Below are positions 8,727-18,000 of a stretch of 37,934 nt of DNA, one piece after another (the stretch's first letter is position 1; each line of letters starts with the position of its first letter). Origin of the DNA: Phycisphaerales bacterium (GTDB lineage Bacteria; Planctomycetota; Phycisphaerae; Phycisphaerales; UBA1924); contig JAGQOH010000030.1 of the NCBI GenBank assembly GCA_020427635.1, positions 1-37,934 of the forward strand, read 5' to 3'. The translations under genes were made by a program, and so were the position numbers. Under the pieces are notes generated by a model that had not been told where the DNA came from, did no database searches, and worked only from the letters and a program-made list of their open reading frames with translations.

Positions 8727-9581
8727 ATGGTGGGAAGTGCAATTGCAGTGGTGGCATCGATCGCGATGGCGGGACGGATCGATCAGGGGCCAGCCAATGA
8801 ACCGGACTCGCTCCTCCACCGGCGCATCGTGCACCTCGTCGAAGATCTGCGCGACGACGACATCCGGTGGAACGCCGACTACGCCATGAGCGCCCTGCGC
8901 ATCGTCGGCACGCCGGCCATCCCCGCACTCGAAGACGCGCTCTGGAGTGAGGACTGGCAGCAGCGTCAGCTCGCGATGGTGACGCTCGTTGAGATTCAGG
9001 GATTCGATGCAACCCCAAGCAACCGCATGATTGATGTTTGCATTGAGGCGCTGCGCGATGACGCGATGCCATACTGTCGCCGAGGGCGCATCATTGTGAA
9101 GAATGGGCGCGCTGCGGCCCATGTGCTTGGATTGCACATTGATCGTTCGGGGCGGAAGCTCGAGCAATGTCTGGAATCGGAGGACTATCAGCAGCGGTAC
9201 GTCGCATCGCTGATCCTTGGGGCGGAGGGGCAGTCGCGATGTGCGAGGACAGTATGCGCGACGCTGCTCCCGCATCTGCGCGACAACGACATGGATGGGG
9301 ACGCCGTCCAGGCGAGCGCCGCTTTGTATGGGCTCGGCGTAACTGCACTGCCGTGGCTGATGCTTGAGCGGGGCGAGACCGATGAGCAGGCACGAAGAGT
9401 GATTGATGAGCTCATTCGCGACATTGCGGATCCCCCCGATAACGAGGATGAGATTGTTGCCCGAGCGCGGCCGCGGCGGGAGCGCATCGGTTGGACCTGT
9501 CATGTGCCCCATGTGCAGATTCGTCGGCCGTACCTCTCGAGTTGGCCACTCAATCTGCATGATCCCGCACTGGACGAGTAG
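8727..9581 (+). CDS. HEAT-repeat protein, probably exported, 284 aa
   Basis: The first ~16 residues (MVGSAIAVVASIAMAG) form a short hydrophobic leader without a strong basic N-terminus, so export is likely but not certain. The body reads as HEAT/PBS-lyase-like helical repeats: WNADYAMSALRIVGTPAIPALEDALW, WQQRQLAMVTLVEI, YQQRYVASLILGAEG and VQASAALYGLGVTALPWL. Such repeats mediate protein binding; no catalytic residues are seen. A strong Shine-Dalgarno (AAGGAGG, 9 bases before ATG) fixes the start. It ends 6 bases from the stop of convergent gcvP. Specific role unknown. Confidence 0.75.
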   Translation: MVGSAIAVVASIAMAGRIDQGPANEPDSLLHRRIVHLVEDLRDDDIRWNADYAMSALRIVGTPAIPALEDALWSEDWQQRQLAMVTLVEIQGFDATPSNRMIDVCIEALRDDAMPYCRRGRIIVKNGRAAAHVLGLHIDRSGRKLEQCLESEDYQQRYVASLILGAEGQSRCARTVCATLLPHLRDNDMDGDAVQASAALYGLGVTALPWLMLERGETDEQARRVIDELIRDIADPPDNEDEIVARARPRRERIGWTCHVPHVQIRRPYLSSWPLNLHDPALDE

Positions 9582-9587
9582 CTTGTT

Positions 9588-12539
9588 CTAAAGCTCCTCC
9601 ACCCCCGGGCAAGTACAAAACAAATTCCGATCCCCATACGCGTTGTCCACGCGGGCGCACGCGGGCCAGAACTTGCGCTCGCGGAGTGAATCGACCGGCC
9701 ACGCGGCACTTTCGCGCGAGTAGACGTGCGGCCAGTCGTTCGCGCCGATCATCTGCATCGTGTGCGGCGCGTGGATGAGCGGGTTGTCGTCTTTGGGCAT
9801 CTCGCCGCGTTCGATTGAATCGATTTCCTTGCGGATCGCGATCATCGCATCGCAAAAGCGATCGAGCTCGAAGCGGCTCTCGCTCTCAGTCGGTTCGACC
9901 ATCAACGTGCCCGGCACGGGCCACGACATCGTTGGCCCGTGGAAGCTGTAATCCATCAATCGCTTGGCGATGTCTTCGACCTTGACGCCCGCGGCTTTCT
10001 CAAACGGGCGGCAGTCAAGAATGAATTCGTGTGCGACCAAGCCGTCCGGGCCGGTGTAGAGGATGTCGAAATGTTCGCGCAGGCGCTTTGCCATGTAATT
10101 GGCGTTCAGGATCGCCACTTGCGTTGCTTCCTTGAGGCCTTGTGCGCCCATCATGGCGATGTACGCCCAACTGATCGTGAGGATCAGCGCCGAGCCATAC
10201 GGCGCCGCAGCGACGGGGCCAATGGCCCTGCGCGTGCCGTCGCATGACTTGCCCGGATGCAATGGATCGCCCGGCAAATACGGCGCGAGGTGTTCCGCGA
10301 CTGCGATCGGTCCCATGCCCGGGCCGCCGCCGCCATGCGGGATGCAAAACGTCTTGTGCAAGTTGAGGTGGCACACGTCAGCACCGATCGCCCCGGGCGA
10401 AGTGAGGCCAAGCTGTGCGTTGAGATTGGCGCCGTCCATATAGACCAGCCCGCCGTGGTCGTGGATCGTCTTGCACATGTCTTTGATATTGCGCTCGAAG
10501 ACGCCGTGCGTGGAGGGGTAGGTGATCATCACCGCGGCGAGCTTGGTCGCGTGCTGCTCGGCCTTGGCGCGCAGGTCGGCGAGATCAATATTGCCCTTTG
10601 CGTCACAGGCAACCGCAACAACGCGCATGCCCGCCATGACCGCGGAGGCGGGATTGGTGCCGTGCGCGGAGGTGGGGATGAGGCAGATGTCTCGCTTCTC
10701 GATATCTTTGCCAGCAGCAAGGTTCGCCAAATGGTACGCGCGGATCGCAAGCAGGCCCGCGTATTCGCCCTGCGCGCCGGCGTTGGGCTGCAAACTCACC
10801 GCGGGCAGATCGGTCATGGCGCTGATCTGCGCTTCGAGTTCCTTGAAGAGTTGCGCGTAGCCAGTCCACTGCTCCCGCGGCGCGAAGGGGTGAATGTGCG
10901 CAAACGCGGGCCAAGTGATCGCCTGCATCTCGGTGGTGGCGTTGAGCTTCATCGTGCAAGAGCCGAGCGGGATCATGGCGTGCGCGAGCGAAAGATCTTT
11001 GCTCTGCAGCTGCGTGATGTAGCGCAGCATTTCGGTTTCGCAGTGGTAGCGGTTGAAGACGGCGTGCTGCATGAAGGCCGTGGAGCGCGCGAAGACGGGC
11101 GGAATGTCGAGGTATGCCTTGGCGGCGAGGGCCTCGACATCCGGATGCGCAGCCCCGAAGGCTTCGAGCAGGTCGGCGAGGAGCGCGCGGTCGGACGTTT
11201 CGTCTAACGTGATGCCCAGTGTGCCGTCACCAAAATCGCGAAGATTGATGCACTTGCTGCGCGCAGCGTCGAGAACCTGCTGCGCATCGCGATTCGGCTT
11301 GACGCGCAACGTGTCGAAGACGAGGTCTTCGGCGATCTCGCAGCCCAGATCAAGCAAGCCGCGACGAAGTGTTTGCGTGAGCGTGCGGATGCGCGTGGCG
11401 ATGGCGCGGAGACCATCCGGGCCGTGGTACGCGCCGTAGAAGCCCGCCATGATCGCCAGCAGGGCCTGCGCCGTACAAATGTTGCTGGTCGCTTTTTCGC
11501 GGCGGATGTGCTGCTCGCGCGTCTGCAACGCCATGCGATAGGCGACATTGCCCTGTGCGTCTTTGGAGACGCCGATGATGCGCCCGGGCACGCGGCGGGT
11601 GTGTTCCTCTTTCGTCGCGATGAACGCCGCATGCGGCCCGCCGAGCCCCATCGGCACGCCAAAGCGCTGCGCACTGCCCACCACAATGTCCGCGCCCCAT
11701 TCGCCCGGCGGGCGAATAAGCGTAAGCGAGAGCAAGTCAGCGGCACAGACCATGAGCGCGCCGGCGTCATGCATCTGCTTCGTCAGTTCCTGGTAGCACT
11801 CGATCGCGCCGAACGTGTTGGGCACTTGCACGAGCACGCCGCAGACCGTGCCCGTGGCGAGGGCGTCCGCAGCATGCGAAATCGGCGCGACGATGAGTTC
11901 GATGCCAAGGCTCTCGGCGCGCGTGCGCATCACGCTGATCGTCTGCGGGTGGCAATCATCGCTTGCAAAGAACGCAGGCTTCTTCTCACGCGCCGCCGTG
12001 AAGCACATGCCCATGGCTTCGGCAGCTGCGGTGGCTTCATCAAGCAAACTCGCACCAGCCAACGGCAGCCCCGTCAGGTCCGCGACCATCGTCTGAAAGT
12101 TGAGAAGCGCCTCGAGTCGACCCTGCGAAATCTCCGCCTGATACGGCGTGTACTGCGTGTACCACAGCGGATTCTCGAGCACATTGCGGAGAATGACGCC
12201 CGGCGTGATCGTGCCGTGGTAGCCCATGCCGATGCATGAACGAAACACATCGTTCTTGTCGGCGATCGTTTGCAGGCGCTGCAGCAGTTCGTATTCGCCG
12301 AGCGGCGGGGACAATTGCATCGCGCGGTGCGTCTGGATCGCATCGGGCACCGCATGATCAGTCAGGGCATCCAGCGAATCGAAGCCCAGCAGGCGCAACA
12401 TCTCGCGCTGATCGTTCCCGTCCGGGCCAATGTGGCGGCGCGGGAACGTATCGTTGGGGCTCAGGGCAGTCGGCACCGCGCTGGGCGTTGGCACGGCTTG
12501 TCTGGTCGAAATGGACGGTTGCGTGGTCACGATCGACAC
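9588..12539 (-). CDS. gcvP: Glycine dehydrogenase (decarboxylating), P-protein
   Basis: A 983-residue, single-chain P-protein of the glycine cleavage system. It decarboxylates glycine with pyridoxal phosphate and passes the aminomethyl group to the lipoyl arm of GcvH. The PLP-binding Lys729 lies in [20 protein letters not shown], and the N-terminal half has the typical FPRRHIGP and [19 protein letters not shown] sequence. Both halves are joined, as in the E. coli type rather than the split gcvPA/gcvPB form. The start is GTG, preceded by GGGAG; an N-terminal extension of about 30 residues precedes the conserved core. gcvT and gcvH are not in the window, and I see no glycine riboswitch upstream. 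Confidence 0.96.
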   Translation of the reverse strand: MSIVTTQPSISTRQAVPTPSAVPTALSPNDTFPRRHIGPDGNDQREMLRLLGFDSLDALTDHAVPDAIQTHRAMQLSPPLGEYELLQRLQTIADKNDVFRSCIGMGYHGTITPGVILRNVLENPLWYTQYTPYQAEISQGRLEALLNFQTMVADLTGLPLAGASLLDEATAAAEAMGMCFTAAREKKPAFFASDDCHPQTISVMRTRAESLGIELIVAPISHAADALATGTVCGVLVQVPNTFGAIECYQELTKQMHDAGALMVCAADLLSLTLIRPPGEWGADIVVGSAQRFGVPMGLGGPHAAFIATKEEHTRRVPGRIIGVSKDAQGNVAYRMALQTREQHIRREKATSNICTAQALLAIMAGFYGAYHGPDGLRAIATRIRTLTQTLRRGLLDLGCEIAEDLVFDTLRVKPNRDAQQVLDAARSKCINLRDFGDGTLGITLDETSDRALLADLLEAFGAAHPDVEALAAKAYLDIPPVFARSTAFMQHAVFNRYHCETEMLRYITQLQSKDLSLAHAMIPLGSCTMKLNATTEMQAITWPAFAHIHPFAPREQWTGYAQLFKELEAQISAMTDLPAVSLQPNAGAQGEYAGLLAIRAYHLANLAAGKDIEKRDICLIPTSAHGTNPASAVMAGMRVVAVACDAKGNIDLADLRAKAEQHATKLAAVMITYPSTHGVFERNIKDMCKTIHDHGGLVYMDGANLNAQLGLTSPGAIGADVCHLNLHKTFCIPHGGGGPGMGPIAVAEHLAPYLPGDPLHPGKSCDGTRRAIGPVAAAPYGSALILTISWAYIAMMGAQGLKEATQVAILNANYMAKRLREHFDILYTGPDGLVAHEFILDCRPFEKAAGVKVEDIAKRLMDYSFHGPTMSWPVPGTLMVEPTESESRFELDRFCDAMIAIRKEIDSIERGEMPKDDNPLIHAPHTMQMIGANDWPHVYSRESAAWPVDSLRERKFWPACARVDNAYGDRNLFCTCPGVEEL

Positions 12540-12626
12540 GGGTGTCTCCCGCCCGGCATGCTGGCACGGGCGTTTGGGCGGCGCGAATTGAGGCGGACGA
12601 ACCGCCCCGCGGCGGTCCGAGCGACA

Positions 12627-12632
12627 AGTCTA
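12627..12632 (-). promoter_or_regulatory. Candidate -10 box (TAGACT) for gcvP
   Basis: Read on the minus strand, the sequence GCTAGACTT lies about 88 bases before the gcvP GTG. The same GCTAGACT-like box recurs before the Hsp70 gene. The -35 is not clear. Confidence 0.3.
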
Positions 12633-12698
12633 GCGGGCGTTCCTGCTGTCGGCCGCCGCGACAAGCCTGCGAAGCACGCGCCGGGCCGCCGCACCGGC

Positions 12699-12704
12699 TA
12701 CGAT
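12699..12704 (+). promoter_or_regulatory. Candidate -10 box (TACGAT) for the M28 peptidase gene
   Basis: GGCTACGAT occurs 55 bases before the GTG start and resembles the GCTACGCT box before the candidate RNA gene at 30705. No good -35 was found. Confidence 0.3.
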
Positions 12705-12759
12705 CGCCTCAAGCAAGACGGACGGATCCATCAGATCCCTGAGCACCAGGAGGCACGGC

Positions 12760-14793
12760 GTGACCAAAGTATGGACAACGTGGGGGCGACAGGCGGCGGT
12801 TGCTGCGGCAGTTGGCATCGCGGCGGGGCTGGCGGCATGCAGCGCGTCCAAGCCGATGCACGCGGACGCGCGCCCCGGCGCCCTGCGCCAATCTGCCAAC
12901 GCGGCGACCATCGGCGCGGAACTCGCCGGCATGCCCGACGACGCCTTCGACTTCCTGCAGCACGACGTTACGCTCTCCGACCCGTTCTTCGAAGGACGCT
13001 CCGCCGACACGCGCGGCGGCGAACTCGCCGCGGAGTATCTCGAGTGGTACTTCCGCCAAATGGGACTGCAGATCGGCTTCACTCAGCAAACCGTGCAATT
13101 CGACGCCACAGAGGATCCCGACGATGGCCCGGATTTCGTGCAGCCCTTCACGGTGCGCGGCGCGACTGAGGTGACCGCAGCGCTGGCCAGCTTCCATGGC
13201 GCCAATGGCACGCGCGAGCTTGCCGATGGCAAGGACTTCGTCGCGCTGGGTCACGCCGGCGAGATCAGCGACGCAACGCCGCTCCCGATCGTCTTTGTTG
13301 GGTATGGCTTGGAAGACGAGGATCGCAACTACACCAGCTTTGACGGCGCCGAAGACTTGCACGGCAAGATCGCCATGGTGCTGCGCTTCGAGCCCATGGA
13401 TGAGAAGGGGCACAGCAAGTGGGCCAAGACTGGCTGGACCGAGGCCGCCGGACTCTATGGCAAGTTCAAGGCGCTCACGGATCTCGGTGCCTCGGGTGTG
13501 ATCCTGGTCAATCCGCCCGGCGCGGATGATCCGCGCATCGATGGCCTTGCCCGTCCGGGTGGCATGGGCATTGGCGAAATCAATGGGCCTGCCATCATGG
13601 TTTCAGAAGCACGCGCCGACGCCATCGTGCGCGCCGCTGACCCTGGGGGACGTTCGTTGCGCCAGCTGCGCGAAGTGGCCGACGCCGGCTCCCATGCGCC
13701 CATCATGCTCGACCGGGGAGGCGCAGCGTTTTCGATGACCGTCGGTCTCGATCGCATGCGCTACGAGACGGGCAATGTCGCGGCAATCCTCCCAGGCTCG
13801 GGCGACTTGGCGAACGAATATGTCGTCCTCGGGGCGCACTACGACCACCTGGGCTACGGGCACTTTGGCTCGCGCGGCGGACTGAAGGCTGAGGGCGTCA
13901 TTCACCCCGGCGCCGATGACAATGCATCAGGTACCGCCGCGGTGCTTGTGCTCGCCAAGCGGTTCAAAGCGTTGTACGACCAGATGGGCGACGAGCCACG
14001 CCGCAGCATCTTGTTCTTCTGCTTCGCCGCGGAAGAGCGCGGCCTGCTTGGCTCAAACTTCTTTATTCAGCACACGCCGCTCACCAACGAGCAGGTTGCC
14101 GCAATGATCAACTTCGACATGGTCGGGCGCGTGAAAGACGACGATGTCGAGGTCAGTGGTTTCGGCACGTCCGACAGCTGGAATCAATTGCTCGATGCCG
14201 CCGTTGCACAATCACCCTCAGCATCAGGCCTGAAGTTCGAACGCCTGAAAGCGACCGGCGGGCGCTCGGATCATGCCAACTTCTCGCGCGTGGGTATTCC
14301 TGTGCTGCATTTCTTCAGTGGCATGCATGGCGATTACCACATGCCGAGCGACACCGCCGACAAGATCAACGTCGTCGGCGCGATGCGGATCATGGAAGTC
14401 GTTGAGCACCTGATGCTCGACCTGGCGACCCGCGCCGACCAGCCCGAATACACTGGCAAGCAACCGGGCGCAGGTGGCGCACCCGCCGAGCAGGAGGACC
14501 GCCCGCGCTCGCGCATGAAAGTGCGCTTTGGCATCGCCCCCGGCAGCTATGAAGAGGAAAAAGGCGGCGTTATGGTGGGTGAGGTCTACCCGGGCACGCC
14601 CGCCGCCTTGGGCGGACTGCAATCCGGCGATCTCATGGTCACCTGGAACGGCGAAGAGATCATCGACGTGCAGACTTGGTTCCAGGCCCTGGTCAATCAC
14701 GAACCGGGCGATGTCGTCAACGTCGGCGTTGTTCGCAACGGCGAGCGCAAGGAACTGCAGGTCACGCTCACCGCACGGGACGACGCCCAGTAG
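12760..14793 (+). CDS. M28-family zinc metallopeptidase lipoprotein with C-terminal PDZ domain
   Basis: A 677-residue exported aminopeptidase-like protein. The N-terminus is a lipoprotein signal (lipobox LAAC, Cys27), so it is probably anchored on a membrane facing the periplasm. A PA-like domain lies roughly at residues 150-330. The M28 core has His360 in GAHYDHLGYGH, Asp386 in GADDNASGT, the Glu pair in FAAEERGLLGS, Asp in INFDMVGRV, and a final His in DYHMPSDT: the full set of co-catalytic zinc ligands. A PDZ domain (GVMVGEVYPGTPAALGG) fills about residues 600-670. The GTG start is supported by AGGAGG nine bases upstream. It probably degrades peptides; substrate unknown. It is divergent from gcvP. 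Confidence 0.92.
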   Translation: MTKVWTTWGRQAAVAAAVGIAAGLAACSASKPMHADARPGALRQSANAATIGAELAGMPDDAFDFLQHDVTLSDPFFEGRSADTRGGELAAEYLEWYFRQMGLQIGFTQQTVQFDATEDPDDGPDFVQPFTVRGATEVTAALASFHGANGTRELADGKDFVALGHAGEISDATPLPIVFVGYGLEDEDRNYTSFDGAEDLHGKIAMVLRFEPMDEKGHSKWAKTGWTEAAGLYGKFKALTDLGASGVILVNPPGADDPRIDGLARPGGMGIGEINGPAIMVSEARADAIVRAADPGGRSLRQLREVADAGSHAPIMLDRGGAAFSMTVGLDRMRYETGNVAAILPGSGDLANEYVVLGAHYDHLGYGHFGSRGGLKAEGVIHPGADDNASGTAAVLVLAKRFKALYDQMGDEPRRSILFFCFAAEERGLLGSNFFIQHTPLTNEQVAAMINFDMVGRVKDDDVEVSGFGTSDSWNQLLDAAVAQSPSASGLKFERLKATGGRSDHANFSRVGIPVLHFFSGMHGDYHMPSDTADKINVVGAMRIMEVVEHLMLDLATRADQPEYTGKQPGAGGAPAEQEDRPRSRMKVRFGIAPGSYEEEKGGVMVGEVYPGTPAALGGLQSGDLMVTWNGEEIIDVQTWFQALVNHEPGDVVNVGVVRNGERKELQVTLTARDDAQ

Positions 14794-14806
14794 CAGGAAG
14801 GTTGGG

Positions 14807-14812
14807 TATCCT
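14807..14812 (+). promoter_or_regulatory. Candidate -10 box (TATCCT) of a leaderless transcript
   Basis: GTATCCTCCTCCC runs straight into the ATG at 14819, six bases after the box, with no Shine-Dalgarno. The sequence is almost identical to the one before pheT (34399-34410). Confidence 0.45.
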
Positions 14813-14818
14813 CCTCCC

Positions 14819-15679
14819 ATGGCCCGAATTGCTTTCTCGAGCTTGGCATGTCCGGAATGGCCCATCGAGCGCGTTGTCGATGCTGCAGCGCAGTGGGGGT
14901 ATGCCGGCGTGGAGCTGCGCTCCTTTGGCACCGGATCCACGCGCTTCGCATGCGACCCCGCGATGACCGGCGGGCACAAACTCCGCAGGCTCTTCATGGC
15001 TGCGGGCGTTGAGCCGGCGGGCGTCGCGACCGGACTTGCACTCGACGACCCCGTCTGCCCACCTGTCGTGGGCCATCTCTTGTCCAAGTCCTGGGCCTGC
15101 GTTGACGAGGGCCGCAGCTATGTGGAGATTGCCAAGGGACTTGGCGCGCCGCATGTGCGCCTGTTTGGTTTTCATGTGCCAAAGGTGCCGTTCCAGTCGC
15201 GGCGGGGTACGCTGAAGCGCATCGCAGGACGCGCGGCACGCCTCGCCAACGCCTGCCGCCACCATGGCGTGAATGTCCTCATGGAAAACGGCGGCGACTT
15301 TGGCTCCGCGCATGACCTCATCGAGATCGTCAATGCGGCTGGACATCCGGGTGTGCGTGCGTGTTATGACATCGCTGCGGGGGTAAGCGCGGGCGACGAC
15401 CCCGTGCAAGCGGTGCGCGACATGAGTGACGCGCTCGATGTTGTCCGCATCCGCGATCGCAAGGGTGACAACCCCGTCGAACTCGGCACGGGCGAATTGC
15501 CCAACCAAGCGGTTGTCGCAGCGCTGGCGCGCCAGGGTTTCACCGGCTGGCTCGTATACGAGTGGGAGCGTGCCTGGATTGACGGGCTTGCTTCGCCCGA
15601 ACTCGTGCTGCCCAAGGCGGCGCAGACATTGAGCAGCTGGCTCGGCGCAGGCGATGCGAGCGCACATTCGGCGGCGTAG
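14819..15679 (+). CDS. Sugar phosphate isomerase/epimerase family protein (TIM barrel)
   Basis: A 286-residue AP-endonuclease-2/xylose-isomerase-like TIM barrel protein. Family features include the N-terminal strand and helix MARIAFSSLACPEWPIERVVDAAAQWGYAGVELR, the GAPHVRLFGF strand, HHGVNVLMENGGDFGS with a metal-binding Glu, ACYDIAAGV, VVRIRDRKG, and a terminal WLVYEWER with another acidic ligand. Members isomerise or epimerise sugars or inositols with a divalent metal; the substrate here cannot be deduced. The ATG at 14819 begins the conserved barrel. The larger open frame overlapping the peptidase gene is not coding. Its TAG stop is immediately followed by the queG ATG (TAGATG), suggesting translational coupling. 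Confidence 0.85.
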   Translation: MARIAFSSLACPEWPIERVVDAAAQWGYAGVELRSFGTGSTRFACDPAMTGGHKLRRLFMAAGVEPAGVATGLALDDPVCPPVVGHLLSKSWACVDEGRSYVEIAKGLGAPHVRLFGFHVPKVPFQSRRGTLKRIAGRAARLANACRHHGVNVLMENGGDFGSAHDLIEIVNAAGHPGVRACYDIAAGVSAGDDPVQAVRDMSDALDVVRIRDRKGDNPVELGTGELPNQAVVAALARQGFTGWLVYEWERAWIDGLASPELVLPKAAQTLSSWLGAGDASAHSAA

Positions 15680-16765
15680 ATGAGCGACCACGCGGGTGAA
15701 CGCGTTCGCGGCGAGGAAGTCGTCGCAATGGCCCAAGATCTGGGGTTCGTGCTTGCGGGCGTGTGCGAGGCCGCGCCGATTCGTGCGGACCGTGCAGAGG
15801 CGTTCAAGCAATGGCTCGCGACGGGTCAGCATGGCGAGATGGGCTACATGGCGCAGCACACGCCGCTGCGGATCGACGCGCGGCTCTTGCTCGAGGGCGC
15901 CAAGTCGATCGTGATGGTCGCGGATCAATACGCTTCGCGCAACGACCCCCCGGATGTGCAAACCTCGGGCATTGGGCGCGTGGGGCGCTACGCACGCGCG
16001 GATGACTACCACGATGTCATGAAGAAGCGACTGCATGCAATGTGCGATGCACTTGCGGCGCAGCATCCGGACATCGCGTCAAAGGCGTTTGTGGATACCG
16101 CACCCGTCCTAGAGCGCGAAGATGCAGTGCTGGCCGGCCTTGGATGGGTCGGCAAGCACACCTTGCTCATCCATCCGCGCAAGGGCAGCTACCTGTTCCT
16201 GGGTGGCATCATCACCACGCTCGACATCACGCCACCCAAGCGCCAGAAGCACTTCGAAGACCATTGCGGCACATGCACGCGCTGCATCGACGCCTGCCCG
16301 ACCGAGGCCATCACGCCATACAAGGTCGACGCCACCAAGTGCATCAGCTATCTGACGATCGAACATCGCAGTTTGATCGATCCGGAGTACCACAAAGCGA
16401 TCGGCGATTGGGTCTACGGCTGTGACATCTGCCAGGAAGTCTGCCCCCACAACTCGCCACGCTCAGGCAAGTTTGGCGTCACCAAGGCCAATGCCGCTTA
16501 TTCGCCGCGCGAAACGCTCGATGCGTCGCAGGGCAACGGGCTCGATCTTCTTGCCATGCTTGACTGGACGGAAAGCGACCGGCGCGAGATCACACGGCGC
16601 AGCGCCATGAAACGCGCCAAGCTCGACATGCTCCGCCGCAACGCCATCATCTGCGCTGCAAACGCGCGCACGCCGGAGATCGAGGCGAGACTGCACGAGA
16701 TCGCCAATGACGAGACCGAGCCGACACTAGTGCGCAAGACAGCGATGCAAGCGTTGCAAGCCTGA
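15680..16765 (+). CDS. queG: Epoxyqueuosine reductase
   Basis: A 361-residue QueG, the cobalamin- and iron-sulfur-dependent enzyme that reduces epoxyqueuosine to queuosine in tRNA anticodons (last step of queuosine synthesis). It carries two 4Fe-4S motifs, CGTCTRCIDACP and CDICQEVCPHN, plus the flanking Cys of KCISYLTIEHR. The N-terminal region has GRVGRYARADDYHDVMKK and GWVGKHTLLIHPRKGSY, typical of the family. The C-terminus (AKLDMLRRNAIICAANARTP) is the short HEAT-like helical tail. The start abuts the upstream gene's stop. No other queuosine genes are in the window. Confidence 0.95.
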   Translation: MSDHAGERVRGEEVVAMAQDLGFVLAGVCEAAPIRADRAEAFKQWLATGQHGEMGYMAQHTPLRIDARLLLEGAKSIVMVADQYASRNDPPDVQTSGIGRVGRYARADDYHDVMKKRLHAMCDALAAQHPDIASKAFVDTAPVLEREDAVLAGLGWVGKHTLLIHPRKGSYLFLGGIITTLDITPPKRQKHFEDHCGTCTRCIDACPTEAITPYKVDATKCISYLTIEHRSLIDPEYHKAIGDWVYGCDICQEVCPHNSPRSGKFGVTKANAAYSPRETLDASQGNGLDLLAMLDWTESDRREITRRSAMKRAKLDMLRRNAIICAANARTPEIEARLHEIANDETEPTLVRKTAMQALQA

Positions 16766-16814
16766 CTCATCAGCCTCGCGATTCACTCACGAAGTGTTCT
16801 ACTGCTTCCTAGAC

Positions 16815-16829
16815 CGCACCACAGGTGCG
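16815..16829 (-). terminator. Short hairpin between convergent queG and rpsG
   Basis: CGCACC-ACA-GGTGCG lies 5 bases past the rpsG stop and 49 past the queG stop. There is no clear U-tract in either direction, so it is only a weak bidirectional terminator candidate. Confidence 0.3.
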
Positions 16830-16834
16830 AAATC

Positions 16835-17326
16835 CTACGCAAAGTGGGCAAACGCGCGGTTTGCATCCGCCATGCGGTGGGTCTGTTCGCGCGTGCCCAT
16901 CGCCTTGCCTTCGCCCTTTGATGCCGCGAACAACTCATTGGCGAGCTTCTCGTGCATCGGGCGGCCCTTCTCAGACCGGCATGCCCCGATGATCCAGCGA
17001 AACGCCAGGGACTGGCGACGCTTCGGACCCACCTGCATCGGCACCTGGTAGTTGGCGCCGCCGATGCGCTTCGAACGCACCTCGACGTGCGGCTTGACGT
17101 TGTTGATCGCACGATCAAATACATCCACCGCGCTCTCGCATCCCTCGGGGTGGCCTTCCGCCTTGAGACGCTTGTCGATCATGTCCATCGCGTCGTAGAC
17201 AACACGCTCGGCGCTGGTCTTGCGGCCGTCGGTCATGATGCAATTGATGAATCGGCTCAACACGCGATTGCCGTAGCGCGGGTCGGGACGAAGTTGCTCA
17301 TCTGCCTTGGTGATTCTGCCTGCCAT
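16835..17326 (-). CDS. rpsG: 30S ribosomal protein S7
   Basis: A 163-residue S7, which nucleates assembly of the 30S head and contacts the E-site tRNA. Recognisable segments are LSRFINCIMTDGRKTSAERVVYDAM, INNVKPHVEVRSKRIGGANYQVP and the C-terminal EQTHRMADANRAFAHF. It is slightly longer than the usual 156 residues. AGGAG sits 9 bases before the ATG. It follows rpsL by 114 bases in the classic str-operon order, but the next gene is convergent queG, so fusA and tuf have been separated from this cluster. Confidence 0.97.
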   Translation of the reverse strand: MAGRITKADEQLRPDPRYGNRVLSRFINCIMTDGRKTSAERVVYDAMDMIDKRLKAEGHPEGCESAVDVFDRAINNVKPHVEVRSKRIGGANYQVPMQVGPKRRQSLAFRWIIGACRSEKGRPMHEKLANELFAASKGEGKAMGTREQTHRMADANRAFAHFA

Positions 17327-17440
17327 CGCAATTGCTCCTGGGCTTCTGCCGCGTTCTTTCTCAGGCGGCCTGATTCACCCCGCGTCTTGCATAAGGAGCC
17401 GACGCGGGATTACTCGCCAAATACATGTTCAAACGATTGT

Positions 17441-17815
17441 TTACTTCTTGCCGCGCTTTGCGCCGTACTTCGAGCGGCCTTGCTTGCGCCCATCGACGCC
17501 AAGGCAGTCGAGGCTGCCGCGCACGATATGGTAGCGCACACCCGGAAGGTCGCGCACACGCCCGCCACGCACGAGCACGATCGAGTGCTCCTGCAGGTTG
17601 TGGCCTTCGCCACCGATGTACGCCGTGATCTCCTTGCCGTTGGAGAGACGCACACGAGCGATCTTGCGCAGTGCGGAGTTGGGCTTCTTGGGGGTCTGCG
17701 TCTTGACTTGCAAGCACACGCCGCGGCGTTGCGGGCACTGATCGAGGTCGCGCACCTTGGACTTGCGCGTCTGAACGGCTCGTGGCTTGCGAATGAGCTG
17801 ATTGATCGTCGGCAT
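17441..17815 (-). CDS. rpsL: 30S ribosomal protein S12
   Basis: A 124-residue S12, the decoding-centre protein. [11 protein letters not shown] keeps Lys43, and [18 protein letters not shown] is intact. Position 88 is Arg ([13 protein letters not shown], codon CGC) where E. coli and most bacteria have Lys. Lys43 and Lys88 are the classic streptomycin-resistance positions. Asp89, the residue methylthiolated by RimO, is present. The Shine-Dalgarno is weak (AGGA, 13 bases before ATG). A CCACC-N6-GGTGG hairpin (17839-17854) lies in the leader. First gene of an rpsL-rpsG unit. Confidence 0.97.
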   Translation of the reverse strand: MPTINQLIRKPRAVQTRKSKVRDLDQCPQRRGVCLQVKTQTPKKPNSALRKIARVRLSNGKEITAYIGGEGHNLQEHSIVLVRGGRVRDLPGVRYHIVRGSLDCLGVDGRKQGRSKYGAKRGKK

Positions 17816-18000
17816 TGCGATTCAACATCCTGCCGGACCCACCAAAGGCGGTGGCCCGGGGTTCATGTACAGACCAATTCCATCTTTCGCCCACCAGCGG
17901 GCGAGCGAAGCAGTGTACCGACCTCCGCTCGGGGGGGCAAAGTGGGGGCCTGGGCAAGCCCATCGAATCCCCCAGCCCGAGCTTTGGTACCAATACCACC

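Noticed and set aside
12540..12759. Glycine riboswitch upstream of gcvP
   Set aside because: The conserved glycine aptamer cores are not recognisable in the 220-base divergent region.
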